From Streptomyces sp. MRC013 (GTDB lineage: Bacteria > Actinomycetota > Actinomycetes > Streptomycetales > Streptomycetaceae), in contig NZ_CP094264.1 in the NCBI RefSeq assembly GCF_023614235.1, positions 310,001 to 374,000 of the forward strand: a stretch of DNA of 64,000 nt, given 5' to 3'. Positions 18,413 to 27,256 of this stretch are shown piece after piece. The stretch's first letter is position 1, and every line of letters begins with the position of its first letter. Both the position numbers and the translations under genes were made by a program. The notes under the pieces were generated by a model. That model was given only the letters and a program-made list of their open reading frames with translations. It did not search any database and was not told the DNA's origin.

Positions 18413-20695
18413 TCACACCGGCGGGGTCCTTCGCGCCCGTCCCTCGGGGCGGGGCGCGGCCGCCGTCGGCGGCCGACGCGCGGCGCGCGCCGCGTACGGC
18501 GGCCGTTCCGTCCGCCTGTCCGGGGGCGCCGGCCGGTGAGGTCCGCGCGCCCGGCCGGGGCCGGACCGCAGGGCCGGACCGGTGCCCGGAGCGGCCGGCC
18601 CCGCGGTCCGGCGGGTCCGGCGGTCCGCCCCGGCCGGGCCGGGGAGGGCGAACTCGCACCACACGCACTTCCCGCTGCCGCGCGACTCGACGCCCCAGGC
18701 GTCGGCCAGCCGGTCCACGAGCAGCAGTCCGCGCCCCGACAGGTCGGCCGTCCCCGCGTCGCGGCGGCGCGGCAGGGCGCTGGAGCGGTCCTCCACCTCG
18801 ACGCGGAGCCTCCTCCGGTGCGCGGTGGGCATCCGCAGGGTGACGACGGCCCCGCCGTCGGTGTGGAGCAGGGCGTTGGTGATCAGCTCGCCGGCGACCA
18901 GTTCGATCTCGTCGGACCGCTCCCGGCCGCCCCAGGCCCGGACGGTCCCGCGGATCGCGTGGCGGGCGGAGCACAGCGCCTCGGGGTCGTTCTGCGCGAC
19001 GTGCTGCCGGAACCCGCCGCCCGCCTGCGGGGCGGGGCCGCCCCGCAGGCGCAGCAGCAGGATCGCCACGTCGTCGTCGCCGCCCCGCCCGTCCACCGCC
19101 TCGCACAGCCGGTCGGCGAGCAGCCGCGGGTCGGCGGGCCCGTCGCGGACGGCCCCGGTGAGCCACCGCATGCCCTCGTCGAGGTCGGCGCCTGGCCGCT
19201 CGACGAGGCCGTCGGTGTACAGGACCAGGGTTTGCCCGGGCCCGAGTTCGAGGACGTCGACCGGGTAGTCCAGGGCGCCGAACTCGGCGGACAGCCCGAG
19301 GGGCAGCGCACCGCGTACGGGCAGCCGGCGGCAGCCCCCGTCCGCGTCGCGCAGCAGCGGGTCGACGTGGCCGGCCCGTACGGCCTGGACGACGCCGGTG
19401 GCCGGGTCCACCTCCATGTAGGTGCAGGTGGCGAAGCGGTCGGTGTCCAGTTCGCTGAGGAAGACCGAGGCGCGCGCCATGACGGTGGCGGGGTCGTGCC
19501 CTTCGGCGGCGTACGCGCGCAGGACGATGCGGAGCTGGCCCATGACGGCGGCGGCGTGGGTGTCGTGGCCCTGGACGTCGCCGATGACGGCGCCGAGGCG
19601 GCCGCCGGGGAGCGGGATCACGTCGTACCAGTCGCCGCCGATGTCCCTGCCCCGCCGGGCGGCCCGGTACCGGACGGCGACCTGCGCGCCGGGGACGTCG
19701 GGGATGCGGCGCGGGAGCATGGCCTGCTGGAGCCCCTCGGCGAGGTCGTGCTCCTGCTCGAACAGCACGGCGCGCTGGAGGCTCTGGGCGATGCTGCTGC
19801 CGAGGGCGACGAGGACGTTGCGCTCGTCGGGCGTGAAGCCGCCCTTGTCGCGGTAGAGCAGCCCCACGGCGCCGATGGGCCGGGCGTGCGCGATGAGGGG
19901 CAGGTACGCGGCGGCGGTGACCCCGAGGTGGGTGATGTGCGGCCAGAGGACCGGATAGGAGGCGGCGAACTCCTCGGGGGACTCGATGAAGCGGGGGACG
20001 AGGGTCCGCACGACTTCGCTCATGGGGTAGTCCTCGTCCACGCGCGTGTGGCGGGTGCCGGGGACGAAGGAGCCCTGGGGGCCGTCGGCGACGAGGTGGA
20101 TGCGGCCAGCCTCCAGGAGGCCCACCACGACGCTGGCCGCGCCGAGGTTCTCCAGGCCGTCCGGGTCCTTCAGCACCTCGATGACGTCCCGGACGGTGCG
20201 GGCGTGGGCGAGGGCGGCGGTGGTGGACTCCACGACGCTGGTCCGGCGGCGGCGCTCGGTGTCGACCTCCCGGTGGCCGGCGGACTCGGCCAGCTCGTCG
20301 GTGGCGTCGCGGACGATGCCGATGATCCGGCGGGGGCGTCCGCTCCCGTCGCGGCGGATGAAGCCCTGGGTGTGGGTCCAGCGGAGCCCGCCGTCGCGGG
20401 TGCGGACGCGGAAGTACGCGCCGTAGCGGGTGCTGCCGTCCTTGAGGGCCTGCGCCACCACGGCGTCGAGGCGCACGGCCTCGCCGGCCGGAACCCTTCG
20501 CTCCAGGTTCTCGGGTCGCCCGTCGTACTCGTCCGGGTCCGTCTCGAAGACGGCGAGGGCGCCCCCGTCCATGTGCATCAGCCCGGTGTCGAGGTCCCAG
20601 TCGAAGCTGCCCATGCGGTTGAGGGCCAGGCTCAGATCCGGATGGGCGGGCCACTCCCCGGGAAGCGACGGAGCATCCGCTGCCGGATCAATCAT
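18413..20695 (-). CDS. PAS-GAF-SpoIIE phosphatase-HATPase regulatory protein
   Basis: A 760-aa cytosolic signalling protein. It has an N-terminal PAS domain (about 25-135), a GAF domain (about 150-310), a PP2C/SpoIIE phosphatase (about 325-540; GDWYD, GDVQGHD and GGDDDVAILL carry the metal-binding acidic residues) and an anti-sigma-type HATPase (about 565-680; ELITNALLHTDGG and GRGLLLVDRLAD). Such proteins dephosphorylate anti-anti-sigma factors while the kinase domain phosphorylates them, tuning stress or sporulation sigma factors. After FALPGP the last ~70 residues are pure Arg/Pro/Ala, unlike the family. The native stop may have been lost or a frameshift may lie near 18630. Confidence 0.88.
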   Translation of the reverse strand: MIDPAADAPSLPGEWPAHPDLSLALNRMGSFDWDLDTGLMHMDGGALAVFETDPDEYDGRPENLERRVPAGEAVRLDAVVAQALKDGSTRYGAYFRVRTRDGGLRWTHTQGFIRRDGSGRPRRIIGIVRDATDELAESAGHREVDTERRRRTSVVESTTAALAHARTVRDVIEVLKDPDGLENLGAASVVVGLLEAGRIHLVADGPQGSFVPGTRHTRVDEDYPMSEVVRTLVPRFIESPEEFAASYPVLWPHITHLGVTAAAYLPLIAHARPIGAVGLLYRDKGGFTPDERNVLVALGSSIAQSLQRAVLFEQEHDLAEGLQQAMLPRRIPDVPGAQVAVRYRAARRGRDIGGDWYDVIPLPGGRLGAVIGDVQGHDTHAAAVMGQLRIVLRAYAAEGHDPATVMARASVFLSELDTDRFATCTYMEVDPATGVVQAVRAGHVDPLLRDADGGCRRLPVRGALPLGLSAEFGALDYPVDVLELGPGQTLVLYTDGLVERPGADLDEGMRWLTGAVRDGPADPRLLADRLCEAVDGRGGDDDVAILLLRLRGGPAPQAGGGFRQHVAQNDPEALCSARHAIRGTVRAWGGRERSDEIELVAGELITNALLHTDGGAVVTLRMPTAHRRRLRVEVEDRSSALPRRRDAGTADLSGRGLLLVDRLADAWGVESRGSGKCVWCEFALPGPAGADRRTRRTAGPAAPGTGPALRSGPGRARGPHRPAPPDRRTERPPYAARAARRPPTAAAPRPEGRARRTPPV

Positions 20696-20770
20696 GGGGC
20701 CACTCTGTCATCATTTGCCGGGTTTATCGAATGGCGGGGCACCGCCCGGAGGGGCGGGGCACCCTCCGTC

Positions 20771-22010
20771 TCACTCCTCGGCTTCCACCGAGTCCGGGAG
20801 CGGTCCGTACAGGGCGCCGTCCCCGGGCGGCCCGTCGGGGACGGACCCGTCGGACAGCGGTCCGTCGAGGGCGGGGTCGCCGGACCACGGCCCCTCGGGC
20901 AGGGGCTCCCCCGGCTCGGGCTCCCCGGACGGCGGTCCGTCGGGTACGGCCTCCTCCGGGGGCCCGTCGGGCACGGGTTCCCCGGGCGCGAGCCCGTCTT
21001 CGGGCGGGGGAGTCGGGGTCGGCGCCGTCCGGGGGCGCGGACGGCGGATCCGCCGGCGCCGGCGGCGGCCCGGGGATCCGGCGGGCGGCGGGCTCCCGGG
21101 GGACGGCGGGCGCGGCGGGATGCGCGCCGGCCGCCGTCCGGGCGCCGTCCGGTACGGGTCCGTCCGCCACGTGCCGGTCGTCCGGGTCGTACGCCGGGGG
21201 GACGGCGGGTTCGCGGTCCTCCCCGCCCCGGGTGCCGATCGCGCGCTCGAGCCAGGCGCCGTTGAGGACGTTCACCAGCAGGAGGCTGTCCAGGACCTGC
21301 TGCGTGGGGCTGACCAGGACGACCCGGTCGGGCCGGAATCCGGGCCAGGGTTCGCCCCGGTACCCGGTGGGCGGCCCCGCGTCGGCCGGGGCGCGCAGGG
21401 GGTTGCCGGCGGCGCAGCGGACGCGGGGCGCGCCGTACCGGTCGACGAGGACCGCGGTGCCCGCCTGGAGCACCGCCGGGTGGGGGACGGCCGCTCCGTC
21501 GCGGTACCCGTGCCCGGTGACGCGGGTGTCGGCGCGCAGCGTCACGGGGGTGAGACCGCTCAGCCAGGCACCGAGCCCGCTCGGGGTGACCCCGGCGGCC
21601 TGGGCGAAGGCGCGCGCCCTGGCCCCGTCCGCGGAGAGGAGGCGCGCCTGCTGGTCCACGTCGCAGCTGGGGAGCGAGTGCGTACCGCCGTACAGGCCGG
21701 GGGTGGCGCCGTCGACCGTGCGCGGCGCGCCTCCGGCGGGGGCCGCGGACGGGCCGCCGGACGCGGCCGGGGACGGCGGGCGGCGTGCGGCGGAGTGGTC
21801 GGCGGTGAGGGCGGTGGAGGGGCTGAAGGGGTCCGGTCCGGGTTCGGCGGCCGGCTGGAGGAGGGGCCGGGGGTCGGCGGCGGAGGGGCGGGCGGCGGGG
21901 CGCTCCCCGTCACCGCCGCAGCCGGCGGCGAACAACCCGGCGAGGACCGCCAGGGAGGCGGCCACGGGGCGGCGGGAGGGCGCCGTGGGGTGGCGTGTGG
22001 GTGGACGCAC
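20771..22010 (-). CDS. DUF6777-containing lipoprotein, probable single-base frameshift
   Basis: The GTG start (GGGAG seven bases upstream) gives a basic N-region, a hydrophobic stretch and the lipobox LFAAGC, so this is a lipoprotein. The body carries DUF6777 features: PLLQPAAEPGPDPF, TVDGATPGLYGG, LPSCDVDQQ, TPVTLRADTRVT, QAGTAVLVDRYG and VRCAAGNPL. The function of this domain is unknown. Beyond residue ~330 the frame turns into an Arg-rich run. Deleting one base in the run 21006-21010 joins it to a natural-looking acidic Pro/Gly/Asp tail (PDGPP, EPEPGEP, ending PDSVEAEE) that stops at 20771. Alternative: the gene continues unshifted to 20724. Confidence 0.72.
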
Positions 22011-22118
22011 GCGGATCTCCCGCCTTTCCGCCGGTCTGACCTGACGAGTGCTTCCATGTCTGCCGGACCCGGGGGCGGGCCGCAACCGGAAGACCGCCCC
22101 CGAGACCCCCGCAGACGG

Positions 22119-22179
22119 CTTGAACGTGTTCAGTTCGTGGCGCTACGCTTCACGTGCCATTCTTGTTGAACGCGTTCAA
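22119..22179 (+). promoter_or_regulatory. promoter bracketed by two TTGAAC-type palindromic operators
   Basis: A perfect 14-bp palindrome TTGAACGCGTTCAA lies at 22166-22179 and a one-mismatch copy TTGAACGTGTTCAG at 22120-22133. The first half of the upstream copy doubles as a -35 (TTGAAC, 22120-22125), 18 bp before a -10 TACGCT (22144-22149). Binding would block both the -35 and the initially transcribed region. This is a textbook repressor arrangement (TetR-like size), but no regulator gene is adjacent, so control is in trans. Confidence 0.75.
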
Positions 22180-22200
22180 GAAATGAGGAGGCGCGTCGCC

Positions 22201-23058
22201 GTGGCGGTCCTGGTCGACCTGGTCGTGACACTCGGCATGCTCGTGGTCGTCCCCGTCGGGCTGCGCCTGGCGGACGTGCCCCGGGCGGCCGCCGCCGTCC
22301 GGCTCTGGCCGCTGTTCGCCGTACCGGGCGCGGTGTCGCTGTGGCTGCCGCGCGGCGCCCCCGCCACCGCCCTCGCCTGCTGCTACGCGGCGGGCACCCT
22401 CCTGCCGGCGTTCGCCGCGCCGCGCCGCCTGGCCGCCGTGCGGTCCCTCGCGCCCGCCGAGGTGGCACTGTGCACCGCCCTGGTGAGTCCGGCCGTCGCC
22501 GCGACCGCGCTGGTCGCCGAGCGGTGGGGGCATCGGCTGTTCGGGTTCGACCTGGAGATCCTGGACCTGACCGTGCCGCACTTCCACTTCGCCGGGTTCG
22601 CCGCCGCGCTCGTCGCCGGGCTGGTGCACCGCGCCGCTCCCGGTCGCCCGCTGGGCGCGTTCGCCGCGCTGAGCGTCCCGCTCGGCACCCTGCTGGTGCT
22701 CCTGGGGTACTTCGTCGACGACTGGGCCGAGTTGGCCGGGGCCGTCGTGCTGACCGCCGGGATGTGGGCCGTCGCCCTGCTCACCTGGCGGGACGTGCGG
22801 GCCGGCGCCGGCGACCGGCTCACCCGGGCGCTGCTGGCCGTCTCCGCCGGCGTGCTGGTGGCGACCATGCTGCCGGCCCTGAGCTGGGCCGTCGGCGAGG
22901 CGACCGGGCTGCCCCACCCGAACCTGGCGTGGATGGCCGCCACCCACGGCCTCGCCAACGCCCTGGGCTTCGCGCTCTGCTCGCTCCTGGCCTGGCGCCG
23001 CCTGTCGACCCGCCGGACCGGCACCACCGCCCCGGACCACGAGGAGGTACCCGCATGA
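22201..23058 (+). CDS. YndJ-like integral membrane protein
   Basis: A 285-aa protein with about eight or nine hydrophobic helices and few charged residues. The central LTVPHFHFAGFAAAL motif, with its histidines between helices, is the hallmark of the YndJ-like family, whose function is unknown. GTG 22201 is preferred because GAGGAGG ends nine bases upstream; an ATG at 22183 would place that site inside the coding region. It is the first gene of a three-gene operon with a DUF1990 protein (ATGA overlap) and a lipase-maturation-factor-like membrane protein. It is controlled by the palindromic operators upstream. Confidence 0.8.
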   Translation: MAVLVDLVVTLGMLVVVPVGLRLADVPRAAAAVRLWPLFAVPGAVSLWLPRGAPATALACCYAAGTLLPAFAAPRRLAAVRSLAPAEVALCTALVSPAVAATALVAERWGHRLFGFDLEILDLTVPHFHFAGFAAALVAGLVHRAAPGRPLGAFAALSVPLGTLLVLLGYFVDDWAELAGAVVLTAGMWAVALLTWRDVRAGAGDRLTRALLAVSAGVLVATMLPALSWAVGEATGLPHPNLAWMAATHGLANALGFALCSLLAWRRLSTRRTGTTAPDHEEVPA

Positions 23059-23605
23059 CCCGGCCCGCCCGCGGCCCCCGCCGCACCGCCGCGGCACCGC
23101 TCCGCCTCACCTACCCGGAGGTCGGCGCCACCCGCTCCCCCGCCGCCCTCCCGGAGGGCTACCACCACCTGCGCCACCGCACCCCGGTCGGCCGCGGCCG
23201 GGGCGCCTTCGAGGCGGCGGGCGCCGCCGTCACCACCTGGCGGATGCACCGCGCGGCCAGTGCCCGCCTGCGGACCGACGCGGCCCGGGCGGAGCCCGGC
23301 GCACGCGTCCGGGTGTCGGTGGGCGCCGGGCCGCTGGAGTACGGCGCGCCGTGCGAGGTGGTGTGGGCGGTGTACGAGGAAAACCGCACCGGCTTCGCGT
23401 ACGGCACCCTCACCGGGCACCCCGAGAGCGGCGAGGAGTCCTTCGTCGTCGAACTGCTGCCCGACGGTTCGGTCTGGTTCGCGGTCACCGCGTTCAGCCG
23501 CCCCGCCCGCTGGTACACGCGGGCGGCCGGGCCCTCGTCCCCGTCGCCCAGCGGTGGTACGCCCGCCGCCTCGGCCGGGCGGTGCGCCGGATCGCGGGCG
23601 GCTGA
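23055..23605 (+). CDS. DUF1990 family protein, single-base frameshift near the C-terminus
   Basis: The ATG overlaps the stop of the YndJ-like gene and has GAGGAGG seven bases upstream. Features of DUF1990 are LTYPEVGATR at the N-terminus, GRGRGAFEAAGAAVTTWRMHR, VRVSVGAGPLEYGAPCEVVW, GTLTGHPESGEESF and FSRPARWYTRAAG. The last ~25 residues (ALVPVAQRWYARRLGRAVRR) are only reached by adding one base near 23529-23531. DUF1990 has a lipocalin/START-like predicted fold and no assigned reaction. It is encoded with two membrane proteins, one related to lipase maturation factors, suggesting lipid handling. Confidence 0.78.
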
Positions 23606-23616
23606 TACTGGAGGGG

Positions 23617-25083
23617 ATGGAGTCCTTCGCCTGGTTCGCCTCGTCCGACCACTGGCTGGGCCGTCTGGCCTTCCAGCGGGGCCTCGCCGGTGTCTACCTC
23701 GTCGCGTTCCTGAGCGCCGCGCTCCAGTTCCGGGCGCTGATCGGCGAGCGCGGCATGACCCCCGTGCCGGAGTACCTGCGACGGGTGCCCGCGCGCCGGG
23801 CGCCGAGCCTGTTCCGCCTGCACTACTCCGACCGCTTCTTCGCGTCCTGCGCGTGGACGGGCGCGGCCCTCGCCCTGGCGCTGGCCGCCGGTGCGGGGGA
23901 CGCCGTGCCGCTGGCCGCGTCGATGCCGATGTGGGCGGCGCTGTGGGGGCTGTACCTGTCGATCGTGAACGTCGGCCAGACGTGGTACGCCTTCGGGTGG
24001 GAGTCGCTGCTGCTGGAGGCCGGCTTCCTCGCGGTCTTCCTCGGCAACGACGAGACCGCCCCGCCCGTACCGGTGATGTGGCTGCTGTGCTGGCTGCTGT
24101 TCCGCGTCGAGTTCGGCGCGGGTCTGATCAAACTGCGCGGGGACCGGTGCTGGCGCGACCTGACCTGCCTGTACTACCACCACGAGACCCAGCCGATGCC
24201 GGGCCCGCTGAGCTGGTTCTTCCACCACCTGCCCCGGCCGCTGCACAAGGTGGAGACGGCCGCCAACCACGTGACGCAACTGGTCGTCCCCGTCCTGCTG
24301 TTCGCCCCTCAGCCGGTGGCGACCGCCGCGGCCGGGGCGATCGTGCTGACCCAGCTGTGGCTGGTGCTGTCGGGCAACTTCGCCTGGCTGAACTGGATCA
24401 CCGTCGTCCTCGCCCTGTCCGCCGTCGACGGCACCCTCGTCGCCGCCCCGCCGGAGCTGCCGGGGCCACCGCCGTGGTACGCCGTCCTCGTCGTCGCCGT
24501 GACCGTCCTGGTCCTGGCGCTGAGCGTGCGCCCCGTGCGCAACCTGCTCTCCCGCCGGCAGGCGATGAACCGGTCCTTCGACCCGCTGCACCTGGTCAAC
24601 ACGTACGGCGCCTTCGGCACGGTCGGCCGGGTCCGGTACGAGATCGTCGTCGAGGGCACCGACGAGCCGGTGGCCCGCGAGGGGACCGTGTGGCGCGCCT
24701 ACGAGTTCAAGGGCAAGCCCGGCGACGTGCGGCGGCTCCCTCGCCAGTTCGCCCCGTACCACCTGCGGCTCGACTGGCTGATGTGGTTCGCGGCGCTGTC
24801 CCCGGCCTACGCGGCCGGGTGGTTCGGGGCGTTCGCGGAGCGGCTTCTGAGGGGGGACCGGGACACCCTGCGGCTCCTGCGCCACAACCCGTTCCCGGGC
24901 GCACCCCCGGCGCTGGTCAGGGCCCGGCTGTACCGGTACCGCTTCACGACCTGGCGGGAGCTGCGGGCCACGGGCGCGTGGTGGCACCGGACGCCGGTGC
25001 GCGACTTCCTGCCGCCGACGCGGCTGGAGGGCGCGTCCCGCCGGGTCCGGCGGAGCACCGGGCGGGAACGGGACACCGGGTGA
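23617..25083 (+). CDS. lipase maturation factor (LMF1) family membrane protein
   Basis: A 488-aa protein with around seven to nine transmembrane segments and a soluble C-terminal third. Family signatures include the N-terminal WLGRLAFQRGLAGVYLVAF, LFRLHYSDRFF, FGWESLLLEAGFLAVFLG, LIKLRGDRCWRDLTCLYYHHETQPMP, PLHLVNTYGAFG with a following YEIVVEGTD segment, and a YEFKGKPGD/PYHLRLDWLMWF region. In animals LMF1 is needed for folding of secreted lipases; the bacterial role is unknown. The start has TGGAGGGG directly upstream and lies 11 bp after the DUF1990 stop. It is the last gene of its operon. Confidence 0.88.
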   Translation: MESFAWFASSDHWLGRLAFQRGLAGVYLVAFLSAALQFRALIGERGMTPVPEYLRRVPARRAPSLFRLHYSDRFFASCAWTGAALALALAAGAGDAVPLAASMPMWAALWGLYLSIVNVGQTWYAFGWESLLLEAGFLAVFLGNDETAPPVPVMWLLCWLLFRVEFGAGLIKLRGDRCWRDLTCLYYHHETQPMPGPLSWFFHHLPRPLHKVETAANHVTQLVVPVLLFAPQPVATAAAGAIVLTQLWLVLSGNFAWLNWITVVLALSAVDGTLVAAPPELPGPPPWYAVLVVAVTVLVLALSVRPVRNLLSRRQAMNRSFDPLHLVNTYGAFGTVGRVRYEIVVEGTDEPVAREGTVWRAYEFKGKPGDVRRLPRQFAPYHLRLDWLMWFAALSPAYAAGWFGAFAERLLRGDRDTLRLLRHNPFPGAPPALVRARLYRYRFTTWRELRATGAWWHRTPVRDFLPPTRLEGASRRVRRSTGRERDTG

Positions 25084-25240
25084 GGCGCTGGTCAGAGCTG
25101 GTGGGCGGAGGCTCTCTCCGCTATCTTCCGGCGGAAGTGAACCGGGTGGAGCGGACGCCGATGACGTTCGGCCCGGTGCTCCGCCCCGCCGCGGCGGCCC
25201 CGTCCGGTGCGTTCTCCCGTGTCGGCGCCGGACGGACGGC

Positions 25241-25271
25241 CCGTGCCCCCGCCGCCGCGGCGGGGGCACGG
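25241..25271. terminator. 14-bp-stem hairpin downstream of the LMF gene
   Basis: Perfect 14-base arms around a 3-base loop lie between the convergent LMF-like gene and the small gene at 25290. It likely acts for both. Confidence 0.82.
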
Positions 25272-25289
25272 CACACCCTGCCGGGCCGC

Positions 25290-25457
25290 TCAGTCGACAC
25301 CGGGCAGGATGTGCGGCTCCGCGAGGTCGTCCTCGTACCCGGCGAGGCGGATGGGGGCCGAGCGGGCCCACACCTCCAGGCTGCCGAGCTCGTCCGAACG
25401 GGTGGGCCGGGCGGGGAATTCCGCCGGCTGCTCCTGCGTGGTCGCTTCTGGTGTCAC
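25290..25457 (-). CDS. small acidic peptide, 55 aa, possible precursor peptide
   Basis: A GTG start with a strong AAGGAG seven bases upstream gives 55 residues: a Glu/Gln/Pro-rich N-terminal half (TPEATTQEQPAEFPARPTR), SDELGSLEVWARSAPIRLAGYED, and the C-terminus DLAEPHILPGVD. There are no cysteines, no signal peptide and no membrane helix. Codon use is typical of real Streptomyces genes. The leader-like first half and aromatic/proline-rich second half recall ribosomally made peptide precursors, but no modifying enzyme is adjacent; the next gene upstream on this strand is an unrelated hypothetical distance away. It is therefore a small conserved-looking gene of unknown role. Confidence 0.6.
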   Translation of the reverse strand: MTPEATTQEQPAEFPARPTRSDELGSLEVWARSAPIRLAGYEDDLAEPHILPGVD

Positions 25458-25676
25458 CGCGCACTCCTTCATGTCGCGAACCTGGGGACGTGTGCTGCCG
25501 TTCGGTCGCGGTGGCGCCGGTCTCCGGACGGGACCACGGCCTTTCGGTGGCAGGCCGGTCCGCGGCCGGCGCCAGGGAGTTCGTGAATCCCGGTCGACCG
25601 GCCGTTCACCCCAGGTTAACCAAATGAGCGCGGCGCCGCTCGATGGAACGCATCACACCGTCGACTACCGGACACA

Positions 25677-25714
25677 GTGGCTCGCAGTGCCCCGTCCGGG
25701 GCACTGCGAGCCAC
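25677..25714. terminator. 17-bp-stem hairpin after the SDR gene
   Basis: Perfect 17-base arms around a 4-base loop lie 25 bp past the SDR stop codon on the minus strand. No T-tract is present. Confidence 0.85.
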
Positions 25715-25738
25715 CCCTCCGGGCCGGGGGCGGAGGCC

Positions 25739-27205
25739 CTACCACTTGCCGGGCGCGTAGTCCTTCAGGAAGCAGCCGTACAGGTCCTCGCCGGCCTCGC
25801 CGCGCACGATCGGGTCGTAGACCCGCGCCGCGCCGTCGACCAGGTCGAGCGGGGCGTGGAAGCCGGCGTCCGCGAGCCGCATCTTGTCCGGGTGCGGGCG
25901 CTCGTCGGTGATCCAGCCCGTGTCGATGGCGGTCATGAGGATGCCGTCCGCCTCGAACATCTCCTGGGCGCTGGTGCGCGTCAGCATGTTGAGCGCGGCC
26001 TTCGCCATGTTGGTGTGCGGATGCCCGGCGCCCTTGTAACCGCGGCCGAAGACGCCCTCCATGGCGGAGACGTTCACCACGTACTTGCGCCGGGCCGTGG
26101 AGGCGGCCATCGCCGGGCGGAGCCGGCTGATCAGGATGAACGGCGCCGTCGAGTTGCAGAGCTGGACCTCCAGCAGTTCCACCGGGTCGACCTGCTCGAC
26201 GGTCTGGATCCAGCTGTTCACCGGTGCCAGGTCGGGCACCAGGCCGCCCGCGTCGATGGCCGTGCCGGCGGCGATCCGCGCCGGGGTCGCCGAGCCGCCC
26301 ACCAGCGCGAGGTCCGTGACGTCCTGCGCGGTCAGTCCGTCGCCGCTCCGCGGGGAGGGCAGGGCGGCCACGCTCTCCACCGCGCCGCTGCCGAACGTGC
26401 CGATGACCTCCGCCGCGGGCAGCTCGCCGGTGGGCAGGGGGGCCGACTCGGCGGCGACCAGCTCGCTGTACGCCCGGCGGGAGCGGCGCACGGTCTGCGC
26501 GGCGTTGTTGATCAGGATGTCCAGCGGGCCGGCCGCCGCGACGGAGTCCGCGAGGGCGACGACCTGCGCCGGATCGCGCAGGTCGATCCCGACGACCTTC
26601 AGCCGGTGGATCCACTCGTCGCTGTCCGGCTGCGCCTTGAAGCGGCGGATCGCGTCGTTGGGGAAGCGCGTCGTCACCGTGGTGTGCGCACCGTCGCGCA
26701 GCAGCCGCAGCGCGATGTACATGCCGATCTTCGCCCGGCCCCCGGTGAGCAGCGCGCGCCGGCCCGTGAGGTCGGTGCGGGCGTCGCGGCGGGCCCGGTT
26801 CTCCGCCGCGCACGACGGGCACAGCTGGTGGTAGAACGCGTCGACCTGCACGTACCGGCCCTTGCAGACGTAGCAGGACCGGGGGCGCTGCAGGATGCCC
26901 GCGATCTCGCCGGCGGCGGAGGAGCTGGGCAGCAGGCCCTGCGTCTCGTCGTCGATGCGCTCGGCGGAGCCCGTCGCGGTGGCCTCGGTGACCGCCCGGT
27001 CGTGCGCCGTCTTCGCCGCCCGCCGCTCCTGGCGGCGGCGCTGCTTGACGGACCGGTAGATGCCGGCCGTCGCGCGGCGGACGGCGATCGCGTCCGGATG
27101 GTCGATCTCCAGCTTGTCGAGCTCCTCGAGCACGCTCAGGCAGACGGCCAGACGCTCGGGGTCGATGCCCGGCCCGTACGCCTGGCCCTCTTCTGTCACC
27201 GTCAT
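25739..27205 (-). CDS. zinc-ribbon/short-chain dehydrogenase fusion protein
   Basis: A 488-aa protein. The N-terminal ~95 residues are helical and charged, followed by a C-x2-C ... C-x2-C ribbon (CYVC and CPSC, about residues 107-130). A Rossmann SDR domain follows: TGGRAKIG as cofactor loop, LRDPAQVV, and ILINNAA. In the catalytic segment the usual Tyr-x3-Lys is replaced by Thr-x3-Lys (HTNMAKAALNMLTRT), although the Ser of VSAMEG is kept. An insertion of ~70 residues follows NNAAQTVRRSRR. Loss of the Tyr suggests altered chemistry or a non-enzymatic NAD(P)-binding role. It is monocistronic with a strong terminator downstream. Confidence 0.83.
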   Translation of the reverse strand: MTVTEEGQAYGPGIDPERLAVCLSVLEELDKLEIDHPDAIAVRRATAGIYRSVKQRRRQERRAAKTAHDRAVTEATATGSAERIDDETQGLLPSSSAAGEIAGILQRPRSCYVCKGRYVQVDAFYHQLCPSCAAENRARRDARTDLTGRRALLTGGRAKIGMYIALRLLRDGAHTTVTTRFPNDAIRRFKAQPDSDEWIHRLKVVGIDLRDPAQVVALADSVAAAGPLDILINNAAQTVRRSRRAYSELVAAESAPLPTGELPAAEVIGTFGSGAVESVAALPSPRSGDGLTAQDVTDLALVGGSATPARIAAGTAIDAGGLVPDLAPVNSWIQTVEQVDPVELLEVQLCNSTAPFILISRLRPAMAASTARRKYVVNVSAMEGVFGRGYKGAGHPHTNMAKAALNMLTRTSAQEMFEADGILMTAIDTGWITDERPHPDKMRLADAGFHAPLDLVDGAARVYDPIVRGEAGEDLYGCFLKDYAPGKW

Positions 27206-27256
27206 GGCCGCTGCCGTTCCTCGATCACTCGTTTGCCGCATTCCGAAAAGGGGACT

